Assembly: GCA_016209155.1 (NCBI GenBank)
Contig: JACQWU010000140.1
Coordinates: forward strand, 1 to 5,609
Length of the DNA: 5,609 bases
Direction: 5' to 3'
From: Candidatus Desantisiibacteriota bacterium
GTDB taxonomy: Bacteria; JACRDZ01
Program-made: the position numbers and the translations under genes
Notes under the pieces: model-generated
Database searches by the model: none
Seen by the model: only the letters and a program-made list of their open reading frames with translations
What the model was told of the DNA's origin: nothing
Part shown: positions 1 to 5,221 of the stretch, piece by piece
How positions within the stretch are numbered: position 1 is the first letter of the stretch
How the letters are laid out: each line of letters begins with the position of its first letter

Positions 1-392
1 GATGATCCATAAAAACAAGGATTGAAACACATCAATGCCATAAGTATTTAAATAATCAATTATTTATTTGAATTGATGATCCATAAAAACAAGGATTGAA
101 ACTTTTCTGAAAAAAAATACATGGAGTTAATTAATCAGGATTTGAATCGATGATCCATAAAAACAAGGATTGAAACTAACCCGATGTAGGGCTCATATTC
201 TCCTACGGAGATTTGAATTGATGATCCATAAAAACAAGGATTGAAACTTATAAAAGATTAAATAAAATTGTTGATACAAAATTATTTGAATTGATGATCC
301 ATAAAAACAAGGATTGAAACCAGGAAACGTTTGAGTTAGGCTATATCCAGTTTTAATTTGAATTGATGATCCATAAAAACAAGGATTGAAAC
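1..392 (+). CRISPR. CRISPR array segment: five full 37-nt repeats plus one edge-truncated repeat
   Basis: Complete repeats lie at 66-102, 140-176, 211-247, 284-320 and 356-392. The last 28 nt of another repeat are at 1-28, cut by the window edge. Each full repeat begins ATTTGAATTGATGATCC and ends ACAAGGATTGAAAC. The only visible variant is the copy at 140-176, with C for T at repeat position 9. Spacers are 29-65 (37 nt), 103-139 (37), 177-210 (34), 248-283 (36) and 321-355 (35), all different and mostly AT-rich. The 3' ATTGAAAC end is typical of type I and type III repeats, where it becomes the 5' tag of the crRNA. I therefore infer transcription along the + strand with the leader left of the window. 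No cas gene is present, so the subtype cannot be fixed. Confidence 0.98.
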
Positions 393-1163
393 ATCTTTAG
401 ATATGATGATCCAATTTGGAATGAGTTTGGCTGGCCGCCATTTGATTATGGGTGCAGATGCAGGGTTAGAGCATTATCAGACAAAAATTTAGCTGATAGA
501 AAATTAAAGGTTTCGTCTTCAGAAGGGAAATTAACTACTGAGGAAGTAATAATAAATCAGGAAACAGGAAAGACGGGGAAAGTTGGCGTTTATAGGTTAG
601 ATAATAAATTAGATATACGGACAGGTGTTGGTTTTAATTTTAATCAGGGCAAGGAAGCCTGGCAGCCGGACTTAAATAAATATGATTATGATATTGCAAA
701 ACAATATATTCAAGGTGCTATCACGGGACCGGATTTTCAAAGATTTTTTGAAAATAAAACACAAGGAAATTATCCGGTTGCAGTAATAGATGAAGAATAT
801 ATGAATTCAATAGGATCAAAATCACAGGTGGTTTTAATGAGTGATTATACCGTTAAAAAACAAAAAGGATTAATACCAGGTAAAATTGGGCATAAGGAAT
901 TATCAATTGAGGATTATCAATTATTACCTGATGTAGTAGAAAAAGCTCAGCTGGTAGTTAAAGATAAAGAAAATACATTTGTGTTTTTAAAAGTAAATGG
1001 TGAAATTTATTATGGAGCAATAAAAACAACGGCTACAGGAAAAACAAATTTTTTAGAATCATTTAGAAAGGCGCAAATGGCAGATATAAAAAACTTCACC
1101 CACACGCGATCCGTTTTTACAAACGTCCTACGGCCGGGAGATTCACCGTGTTTTCAGAGCTGA
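393..1163 (+). pseudogene. 5'-truncated Mu gpF-like phage head morphogenesis protein with C-terminal nuclease-like domain
   Basis: The frame is open from the end of the CRISPR repeat to a TGA at 1161-1163 (256 codons) and has no start; the N-terminal part is missing. It opens with YDDPIWNEFGWPPFDYGCRC (fragment residues 4-23), the hallmark C-terminal motif of the SPP1 gp7/Mu gpF minor head proteins, which act in prohead assembly and DNA packaging. The later part, about residues 150-245, contains HKEL, DYQLLPDVV, IKTTATGKTNFLESFRKAQ. This pattern resembles the phage-Barnase-EndoU-ColicinE5/D-RelE-like (PBECR) nuclease domains often fused to gpF; that assignment is by recollection of the family pattern. 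An internal ATG at 801 would give 120 aa but cuts the domain structure, so it is not the true start. The last 23 codons (from about 1095) are richer in GC than the rest and may not be ancestral. Confidence 0.85.
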
Positions 1164-1219
1164 TAAATAAAGAGTACGATAAAAAAAGATATTTGTCAAT
1201 AAAATAAGTAAAGGGAAGT

Positions 1220-1684
1220 ATGGCTGATTTGGCGGAAATTATAATTGATAATACTGCGGTAATTAAACTGCTGACAACATTATCAGGGAGATTAAATGAT
1301 ATGAGCCCGATAATGCGCAAAACAGCGGGGGTTATGCACGATGCGGTAGAAGAAAATTTTGCGCAGGAAGGACGTCCGGAAAAATGGGCGCCTTTGGCAA
1401 AATCAACCATAGCAGCAAGGGAGCGTAAAGGATATTGGCCGGGGAAAATAATGCAGAGAACGGGAGCTATGATATCGGCATTATTTACGAAGTATAGCAG
1501 TAATGCAGCAATAGCTGGATTTCCGCCGAGCATTAAGCAGGCGACAAGAATGCACTGGGGATATCCAGGCGGTACTGGGCGTGGACATGCAGAAACCCCG
1601 GCGCGACCGGTATTAGTATTACCGCCAGAAACTATTGAAGATATTAGGGATATGTTAGAAAAAGAAATAACAAGGGTTGTTTAA
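1220..1684 (+). CDS. Phage virion morphogenesis protein, Mu gpG-like (tail completion family)
   Basis: This 154-aa protein matches the Mu gpG/phage virion morphogenesis family (Phage_tail_S), whose members act late in assembly, at the head-tail connection or tail completion. Family features are the N-terminal helical stretch with LSGRLNDMSPIMRKTAGVM (22-40), then WAPLAKSTIAARE (56-68), MQRTGAMISAL (78-88) and a C-terminal ARPVLVLP segment (128-135). The length is normal for the family, so this is the only intact gene of the phage block. AAGGGAAG directly before the ATG serves as ribosome binding site, though its spacing is short. It lies 56 nt after the gpF stop and 50 nt before gpI, in the Mu order F-G-I, which supports all three calls. 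Confidence 0.88.
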   Translation: MADLAEIIIDNTAVIKLLTTLSGRLNDMSPIMRKTAGVMHDAVEENFAQEGRPEKWAPLAKSTIAARERKGYWPGKIMQRTGAMISALFTKYSSNAAIAGFPPSIKQATRMHWGYPGGTGRGHAETPARPVLVLPPETIEDIRDMLEKEITRVV

Positions 1685-1690
1685 TATAAT

Positions 1691-1716
1691 GTAGGGGCAG
1701 GTCCCTGTGCCTGCCC
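1691..1716 (+). repeat. GTAG-headed perfect hairpin, REP-like
   Basis: GTAG at 1691-1694 is followed by a 7-bp perfect stem, GGGCAGG (1695-1701) and CCTGCCC (1710-1716), with an 8-nt loop. It lies between the gpG and gpI genes and is much richer in GC than its surroundings. No T-run follows on either strand, so it is not a typical intrinsic terminator. A GTAG tetranucleotide 5' of a palindrome is the hallmark of REP sequences recognised by RAYT (TnpA-REP) proteins. I infer membership by form only. Confidence 0.6.
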
Positions 1717-1734
1717 ATTAAAAAGGGAATTAAA

Positions 1735-1944
1735 ATGACAGATGAAAAGTGGATTCCGATTTTTCGGACTGGGGCTCATGTTGATAATAATGGAAATATG
1801 AAAATATGGAGACAAAAAGATTTGGATGACATAGTAGATAAATATAATCCATCTTACAAAGAGGCTCCGATTGTGATTGGACATCCGACTGATAACGCTC
1901 CGGCATATGGCTGGGTTGAGGCTATTAAGAGATATTTGAATTGA
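1735..1944 (+). pseudogene. 3'-truncated Mu gpI-like phage protease/scaffold protein, cut by a CRISPR repeat
   Basis: The first 66 residues match the N-terminus of Mu-like prophage I proteins (Mu-like_Pro family), head maturation proteases that also supply the scaffold. The signature is WIPIFRTG (6-13), DLDDIVDKYNP (29-39), APIVIGHPTDNAPAYGWVEA (44-63). Members are several hundred residues long, so most of the protein, including the catalytic part, is missing. The last phage-encoded base is 1933; residues 67-69 (YLN) and the TGA stop come from the CRISPR repeat. The start is supported by AAAGGGA at 1722-1728, six nt before the ATG. The break lies at a repeat border rather than at a phage or transposon end. 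Confidence 0.85.
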
Positions 1945-1970
1945 TGATCCATAAAAACAAGGATTGAAAC
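1934..1970 (+). CRISPR. Isolated CRISPR repeat at the far side of the phage block, probably terminal
   Basis: These 37 nt are identical to the consensus repeat of the array at 1-392, in the same orientation. The preceding repeat ends 1541 nt upstream. No further repeat follows in the window; the next bases are AT-rich and non-coding and lead into cellular genes. If the array is transcribed along +, this is its trailer-end repeat. It shows no decay, whereas terminal repeats often carry mutations. Confidence 0.97.
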
Positions 1971-2111
1971 TTAAGACGACTAAATGATCACATTATCCTT
2001 TTGATATATTTTTTCTGTTTTTATTATATAAAGGTTTATTCATTTAAAATAAACTAAAGTAACAAGATTCACCCTTTATGTAGCAGCTCGATCATTATCC
2101 AGCTTAATAAG

Positions 2112-2134
2112 GCGAATAGTAATTCGCACACTAC
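2112..2134 (-). repeat. GTAG-headed hairpin on the minus strand, REP-like
   Basis: Read on the minus strand, GTAG (2134-2131) and TGT are followed by GCGAAT (2127-2122), a 4-nt loop (2121-2118) and ATTCGC (2117-2112). This is a 6-bp perfect stem. Its layout resembles the hairpin at 1691-1716, including the leading GTAG, although the stem sequences differ. It lies upstream of the predicted promoter. Membership in one repeat family is inferred from form alone. Confidence 0.4.
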
Positions 2135-2149
2135 AAATACTATAAATAC

Positions 2150-2164
2150 GCATTTCGTAAATGC
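2150..2164. repeat. Short perfect palindrome GCATTT-CGT-AAATGC
   Basis: Six-base arms (2150-2155 and 2159-2164) flank a 3-nt centre, ending 17 nt before the -35 box of the predicted promoter. It could be an operator-like site or a chance palindrome; nothing else supports a role. Confidence 0.3.
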
Positions 2165-2181
2165 CATTACAAGAAATAACA

Positions 2182-2209
2182 TTGACATGAAAAATTTTGT
2201 TAATATAAT
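2182..2209 (+). promoter_or_regulatory. Perfect-consensus sigma70-type promoter
   Basis: TTGACA at 2182-2187 and TATAAT at 2204-2209 are separated by 16 nt, both boxes matching the housekeeping consensus exactly. Transcription would start near 2216. The next recognised gene begins at 2397, giving a leader of about 180 nt, and no other gene lies between. I infer that it drives the envelope gene cluster to the right. Confidence 0.7.
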
Positions 2210-2235
2210 ATATATGATTTAATATTAATAATAAT

Positions 2236-2361
2236 AGGAGAACAAATTTAAGTTTGATTCAAGTCTTTATAATCAGGCAGGTAATTTTGGATTTGAAAGA
2301 TCATCTGACGATTAATAATACTCTTTTTCTCATTCTTAAGTTTTATGTTAATTATATTTGA
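2236..2361 (+). other. Ribosome-binding-site-like AGGAG with a possible 35-codon leader ORF (TTG start)
   Basis: AGGAG at 2236-2240 lies about 20 nt downstream of the predicted transcription start, but no ATG or GTG follows at usable spacing. A TTG at 2254, 13 nt downstream, opens a 35-codon frame ending in TGA at 2359-2361. Its product would be hydrophobic, with no recognisable family. It could be a leader peptide, the decayed 5' end of a lost gene, or chance. I do not claim it is translated. Confidence 0.2.
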
Positions 2362-2396
2362 TAAACAAATTAATTTCTCCGGATCAAACTTATTAA

Positions 2397-2945
2397 ATGA
2401 AAATTCATAATATAAAAAAAATAGTTTTAATAGCTTTATTTGTTTCAATTGCTGTTATTTTACAGACAATAGAATCAACTTTCCCATATTTTTTTGTCCC
2501 ATGGGCAAAGCTTGGACTGCCGAACATTGTTATCCTTTTTACCTTGATATATTTTGGATTCACAGAAGGGCTTCTTGTAGCATTCATAAAAAGCATAATA
2601 GGAGGATTTTTGACAGGTACAATGTTTAATCCGTCTTTTATTATGAGTATATCCGGAGGTTTAACAAGTACGATTGCAATGTGGCTTGCACTTCCGCTTT
2701 TGAATAAAAAATTTACGCTTGTAACTGTGAGCGTAATCGGGGCACTGGTTCATATTATTACACAGTTTACAATTGTATATGTCATTTTTTTTGATATGCT
2801 TAGTTTAGGGAAATCCGGTTTAATATTCACTTCTCCATGGTTTATGTTTTTTGCTATTCCGGCAGGTTTTGTAACTGGAATGGCAGCGAATTTTGTTGTG
2901 GAATATATAGACAGGACTAATCTTTTAACTAAAATTAATGGATAA
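2397..2945 (+). CDS. Gx-family membrane transporter component (Hpre_diP_synt_I-like, ECF S-component type)
   Basis: This 182-aa, very hydrophobic protein has about five to six membrane segments. It matches the family long labelled heptaprenyl diphosphate synthase component I (PF07456), now usually called Gx transporter and thought to be an ECF-type substrate-binding subunit; the substrate is not established. Diagnostic stretches are AKLGLPNIVIL (37-47), GGFLTGTMFNPSFIMSISGG (69-88), GALVHIITQ (115-123) and a C-terminal segment with IPAGFVTGM. The length is normal for the family. It is the first gene of the same-strand cluster and ends 5 nt before the prepilin peptidase gene. The start has no good Shine-Dalgarno sequence, but the N-terminal KIHNIKKIV before the first membrane helix fits, so I keep it. 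No ATPase or T-component is in view. Confidence 0.83.
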   Translation: MKIHNIKKIVLIALFVSIAVILQTIESTFPYFFVPWAKLGLPNIVILFTLIYFGFTEGLLVAFIKSIIGGFLTGTMFNPSFIMSISGGLTSTIAMWLALPLLNKKFTLVTVSVIGALVHIITQFTIVYVIFFDMLSLGKSGLIFTSPWFMFFAIPAGFVTGMAANFVVEYIDRTNLLTKING

Positions 2946-2950
2946 ATCTT

Positions 2951-3709
2951 ATGATTATTTATTTTTTAATATTTATATTTGGTATGGTAATAGGCAGTTT
3001 TCTTAATGTGTGTATTTATCGTCTGCCGAAAGATGAGTCTATAATTATGCCGGTGTCCCATTGCCCGAAATGTAATAATCATATTAAACCATATGACAAT
3101 ATTCCGGTTATAAGCTATTTTATTCTGCACGGTAAATGCAGAGCATGCGGTACTAAAATATCTCCGCAATATCCTCTGGTTGAAATTTTAACCGGTGTTT
3201 TATTTTTATCGCTTTATTATTATAATAGTTTATCTCTGGATTTTGTTTTAAACTCAATTCTCATTTCAGGGCTTATAATCAGTGCTTTTATTGATATTGA
3301 TTATAAAATTATTCCTGATTCGATAACGTTACCTTTAATAATATTTTTTATTACTATTAGTTTCGGGAGATATTTAATAAGTAATAATCTTAATTTTGTT
3401 ATTGATTCCTTTCTTGGAATGCTTCTTGGCGGAGGATTTTTATTTTTAATTGCAATTATCTGGCGCGGTGGTATGGGAGGCGGGGATATTAAGCTTGCGG
3501 CTCTTATAGGCAGTGCAATTGGCTGGAAAATGGTTATACTTGTTCTTTTTTTATCTTTTATAATTGGTGCTGTTTCAGGAATAATTTTAATTTTATCTGG
3601 AAAAAAGACACGTAAAGATGTTATTCCTTTTGGACCTTTTTTATGTTTAGGAGCATTTATTAGTATATTCTGGGGAAAGATAATTATATACTGGTATTGT
3701 CAAAAGTAA
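2951..3709 (+). CDS. pilD: Prepilin peptidase / N-methyltransferase (type IV pilus or type II secretion)
   Basis: This 252-aa inner-membrane aspartic protease cleaves the leader of type IV prepilins or type II pseudopilins and N-methylates the new N-terminus. The N-terminal GMVIGSFLNVCIYRLP (11-26) and the cytosolic zinc-binding pair CPKC (38-41) and CRAC (63-66) form the DiS_P_DiS methylase part. The peptidase part has AFIDIDYKIIPD (112-123) and GGMGGGDIKL (173-182), so one catalytic aspartate is in the FIDID motif and the other is D179 of GGGD. PFGPFL near the C-terminus is also typical. All key residues are present and the length is normal. The gene starts 5 nt after the transporter gene, with a weak GGA ribosome site overlapping its stop, which suggests translational coupling. 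A GspF/PilC gene two genes downstream supports a role in pilus or secretion assembly. gspO would be an equally valid name. Confidence 0.95.
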   Translation: MIIYFLIFIFGMVIGSFLNVCIYRLPKDESIIMPVSHCPKCNNHIKPYDNIPVISYFILHGKCRACGTKISPQYPLVEILTGVLFLSLYYYNSLSLDFVLNSILISGLIISAFIDIDYKIIPDSITLPLIIFFITISFGRYLISNNLNFVIDSFLGMLLGGGFLFLIAIIWRGGMGGGDIKLAALIGSAIGWKMVILVLFLSFIIGAVSGIILILSGKKTRKDVIPFGPFLCLGAFISIFWGKIIIYWYCQK

Positions 3710-3738
3710 AATTATCAATATATTAGGGAGATTTATAA

Positions 3739-4449
3739 ATGAAGATAATAATATTCCTTTTCATTGTTATGCTGGTTTTAATTAATATAATTTATGGCAG
3801 TGAAAAGATAGATAATTATATCAAATTACGCGAAGATATGGTAGAATTTATAAAGCAGCGAGGCATAAAAGACGAAAAAGTTCTGGATGTGATGAGGAAA
3901 GTAAAGCGTCATCTTTTTGTCCCTGAATCAATGGTTGAAAATGCATATGTAAATGATCCTCTGCCGATTGGTGAAGGGCAGACTATTTCTCAACCCTATA
4001 TCGTAGCTTTTATGACTGAAGTTCTAAATGTCAAACCGGATGAAAAAGTGCTGGAAATCGGGACAGGGTCAGGTTATCAGGCGGCAATCTTGTCGGAACT
4101 TGCAAAAGAGGTTTATACTATCGAAATCATTGAAGTTCTCGGGAAAAAAGCCGAAAAAACATTAAAAGACCTTGGATATAAAAATGTTAAAGTGAAAATC
4201 GGTGATGGATATAAAGGATGGATTGAATATGCACCTTATGATGTAATTATTGTAACCTGCGCACCTGACCGCATTCCTGAACCTTTAGTCAAACAATTGA
4301 AAGACGGAGGAAGAATGATAATTCCGGTAGGGGAGTCTTATAATCAGGAATTGATTATGATAGAAAAAATAAATGGCATAGTATCCCAAAAAGGTGTTTT
4401 GCCTGTTATTTTTGTACCAATGACAGGAGATGGGATAAAAAAGCATTAA
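3739..4449 (+). CDS. pcm: Protein-L-isoaspartate O-methyltransferase with N-terminal export signal
   Basis: The 236-aa product transfers a methyl group from S-adenosylmethionine to isoaspartyl residues, starting repair of aged proteins. Family motifs are complete: HLFVPE (58-63), PIGEGQTISQPY (76-87), the SAM-binding VLEIGTGSGYQAA (104-116), GDGYKGW (155-161), APYDVIIVTCAPDRIPEPL (165-183), GGRMIIPVG (190-198) and PVIFVPMTG (222-230). Unlike the cytosolic enzyme of E. coli it begins with MK and a hydrophobic run to about residue 19, ahead of YGSEK. This looks like a signal peptide or uncleaved anchor, so a periplasmic location is inferred. The start is firm: AGGGAG at 3725-3730, 8 nt before the ATG. 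It lies 29 nt after pilD in the same direction. Confidence 0.93.
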   Translation: MKIIIFLFIVMLVLINIIYGSEKIDNYIKLREDMVEFIKQRGIKDEKVLDVMRKVKRHLFVPESMVENAYVNDPLPIGEGQTISQPYIVAFMTEVLNVKPDEKVLEIGTGSGYQAAILSELAKEVYTIEIIEVLGKKAEKTLKDLGYKNVKVKIGDGYKGWIEYAPYDVIIVTCAPDRIPEPLVKQLKDGGRMIIPVGESYNQELIMIEKINGIVSQKGVLPVIFVPMTGDGIKKH

Positions 4450-4490
4450 TTCAAAATGTAAAAAATCAGAATGCAAAATGACAAATTTAT

Positions 4491-4504
4491 GGAGATTTGA
4501 AGTG
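4491..4504 (+). promoter_or_regulatory. Ribosome binding site that decides the mtgA start
   Basis: GGAG at 4491-4494 lies 7 nt before the GTG at 4502-4504. The in-frame ATG at 4478 has only A-rich sequence ahead of it and would add MTNLWRFE, which the transglycosylase family does not need. The GTG start places KYIK directly before the membrane anchor. Confidence 0.65.
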
Positions 4505-5203
4505 AAATATATTAAATTTACTGCTTTTGTTTTATCCGGTTTGATGTTATTTTATTTAATTTTAATCCCGGACATTTCTGTTTTAAAAGATGAAAATCCG
4601 GATAAAACGTCTTTTATGATATATAGAGAAAATGAATGGAAACATGATAATAAAAATTATAAAATAAAACATAAATGGGTGCCATATTCCAGAATTTCTT
4701 CTTATATAAAAAAAGCTGTTATTGTTGCTGAAGATGATAAATTTTGGAGTCATGACGGTTTTGATTTTGATGCAATTAAAGATGCTATGGAAGCAAATTA
4801 TAAAGCCAAAAAATTCAAAGCAGGAGCAAGCACTATAACACAGCAGCTTGCAAAAAATATTTATCTTTCCCCGTCTAAAAATCCTTTGAGAAAAATGAAA
4901 GAGGCATTGATAACCTGGCGAATGGAAAAAGTATTATCTAAACGGCGGATACTGGAACTTTATCTCAATTCGGTTGAATGGGGAGACAAAGGAATATTCG
5001 GGATTGAGGCTGCGTCGCGGTATTATTTCGGGAAACCGGCATCAGCATTGAATCCTGAAGAATCATCAAAACTGGCGGCTATTTTGCCTAATCCGAGAAA
5101 ATATAATCCGTTAAAACCGAGCAGATATGTATTAAGAAAATCGGATTTGATTTACAGGAGAATGGTAAGACGCGGAATAGTTGTTGCCGCGAATAATCGT
5201 TAA
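4502..5203 (+). CDS. mtgA: Monofunctional peptidoglycan glycosyltransferase (GT51)
   Basis: From the GTG start the product has 233 aa. It polymerises lipid II into glycan strands at the outer face of the inner membrane. One membrane anchor (about residues 4-23) is followed by the GT51 domain. The motifs are AVIVAEDDKFWSHDGFD, with catalytic Glu77; GASTITQQLAKN (108-119); LRKMKEALITWRMEK (129-143); RRILELYLN (148-156); and AASRYYFGKPA (170-180). There is no transpeptidase domain and the length is right for MtgA, so it is not a truncated bifunctional penicillin-binding protein. Motif II reads GAST rather than the more usual GGST, a mild variation. It follows pcm by 52 nt, in which A-rich AAAATG-type repeats occur, and is 18 nt from the GspF/PilC gene. 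The other possible start, ATG 4478, would give 241 aa. Confidence 0.94.
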   Translation: MKYIKFTAFVLSGLMLFYLILIPDISVLKDENPDKTSFMIYRENEWKHDNKNYKIKHKWVPYSRISSYIKKAVIVAEDDKFWSHDGFDFDAIKDAMEANYKAKKFKAGASTITQQLAKNIYLSPSKNPLRKMKEALITWRMEKVLSKRRILELYLNSVEWGDKGIFGIEAASRYYFGKPASALNPEESSKLAAILPNPRKYNPLKPSRYVLRKSDLIYRRMVRRGIVVAANNR

Positions 5204-5221
5204 CTAATAAAGGATATTTTT

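Larger units (their letters stand above)
393..1933 (+). mobile_element. Mu-like phage head-gene fragment (F-G-I) enclosed between two CRISPR repeats
   Basis: A 1541-bp block fills the position of a single spacer. It carries the end of a Mu gpF-like gene, a whole gpG-like gene and the start of a gpI-like gene, all on the + strand, in the order these genes have in phage Mu. The left border coincides with the repeat end at 392: the gpF frame is open from 390 but meets a TGA at 387-389 inside the repeat. The right border coincides with the repeat start at 1934, where gpI gains three repeat-encoded codons and a stop. No phage ends, integrase or target-site duplication are visible. This is phage DNA cut internally at both sides. 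Whether the junctions exist in a living chromosome or were made by an assembler cannot be decided from the sequence. Confidence 0.9.
1971..2396. other. AT-rich intergenic region between array end and envelope gene cluster
   Basis: I see no convincing protein gene, tRNA or rRNA in these 426 nt. The region contains an AT-only-loop hairpin, GTTTATT (2034-2040) with AATAAAC (2048-2054); a GTAG-headed palindrome; a second short palindrome at 2150-2164; and a strong promoter near 2182-2209, followed by a leader of about 180 nt. A minus-strand frame across 2248-2448 overlaps the next gene's start and has no recognisable family, so I did not call it. Confidence 0.7.

Noticed and set aside
186-206. 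GTAGG/CCTAC inverted repeat within the third spacer
   Set aside because: Five-base arms with an 11-nt gap in a 34-nt spacer are easily expected by chance, and nothing else supports a role.
29-355. Self-targeting or phage-block-targeting by the five ordinary spacers
   Set aside because: Reading each spacer against 393-1933 and the cellular genes, I found no convincing match on the strands compared by eye. A proper alignment search would be needed to exclude weaker matches.
1117-1533. Minus-strand reading frame of 138 codons
   Set aside because: It lies opposite the well-supported gpG-like gene and the end of gpF, and its product resembles no family I know. It is a shadow frame.
1691-1716. 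Intrinsic transcription terminator between gpG and gpI
   Set aside because: The stem is strong, but no run of T follows on either strand, and terminating inside a head gene operon would be odd.
393-1933. Transposition of a Mu-like prophage into the CRISPR array
   Set aside because: The block starts and ends inside head genes, not at phage ends, and both borders coincide with repeat borders. No target duplication is visible. Transposition would not give this.
1-1970. A phage-encoded CRISPR array inserted within a phage head operon
   Set aside because: The DNA to the right of the last repeat is cellular (prepilin peptidase, MtgA, GspF/PilC), and the phage genes lie between repeats rather than outside them. 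The left side cannot be examined here.
2248-2448. Minus-strand reading frame of 66 codons in the intergenic region
   Set aside because: Its start lies inside the transporter gene on the other strand and I recognise no domain. The C-terminal half looks moderately protein-like, so a gene remnant is possible, but it is not supportable.
4452-4485. A-rich AAAATG-type degenerate short repeats before mtgA
   Set aside because: They look like simple low-complexity intergenic sequence. Too short and irregular to call a repeat element.
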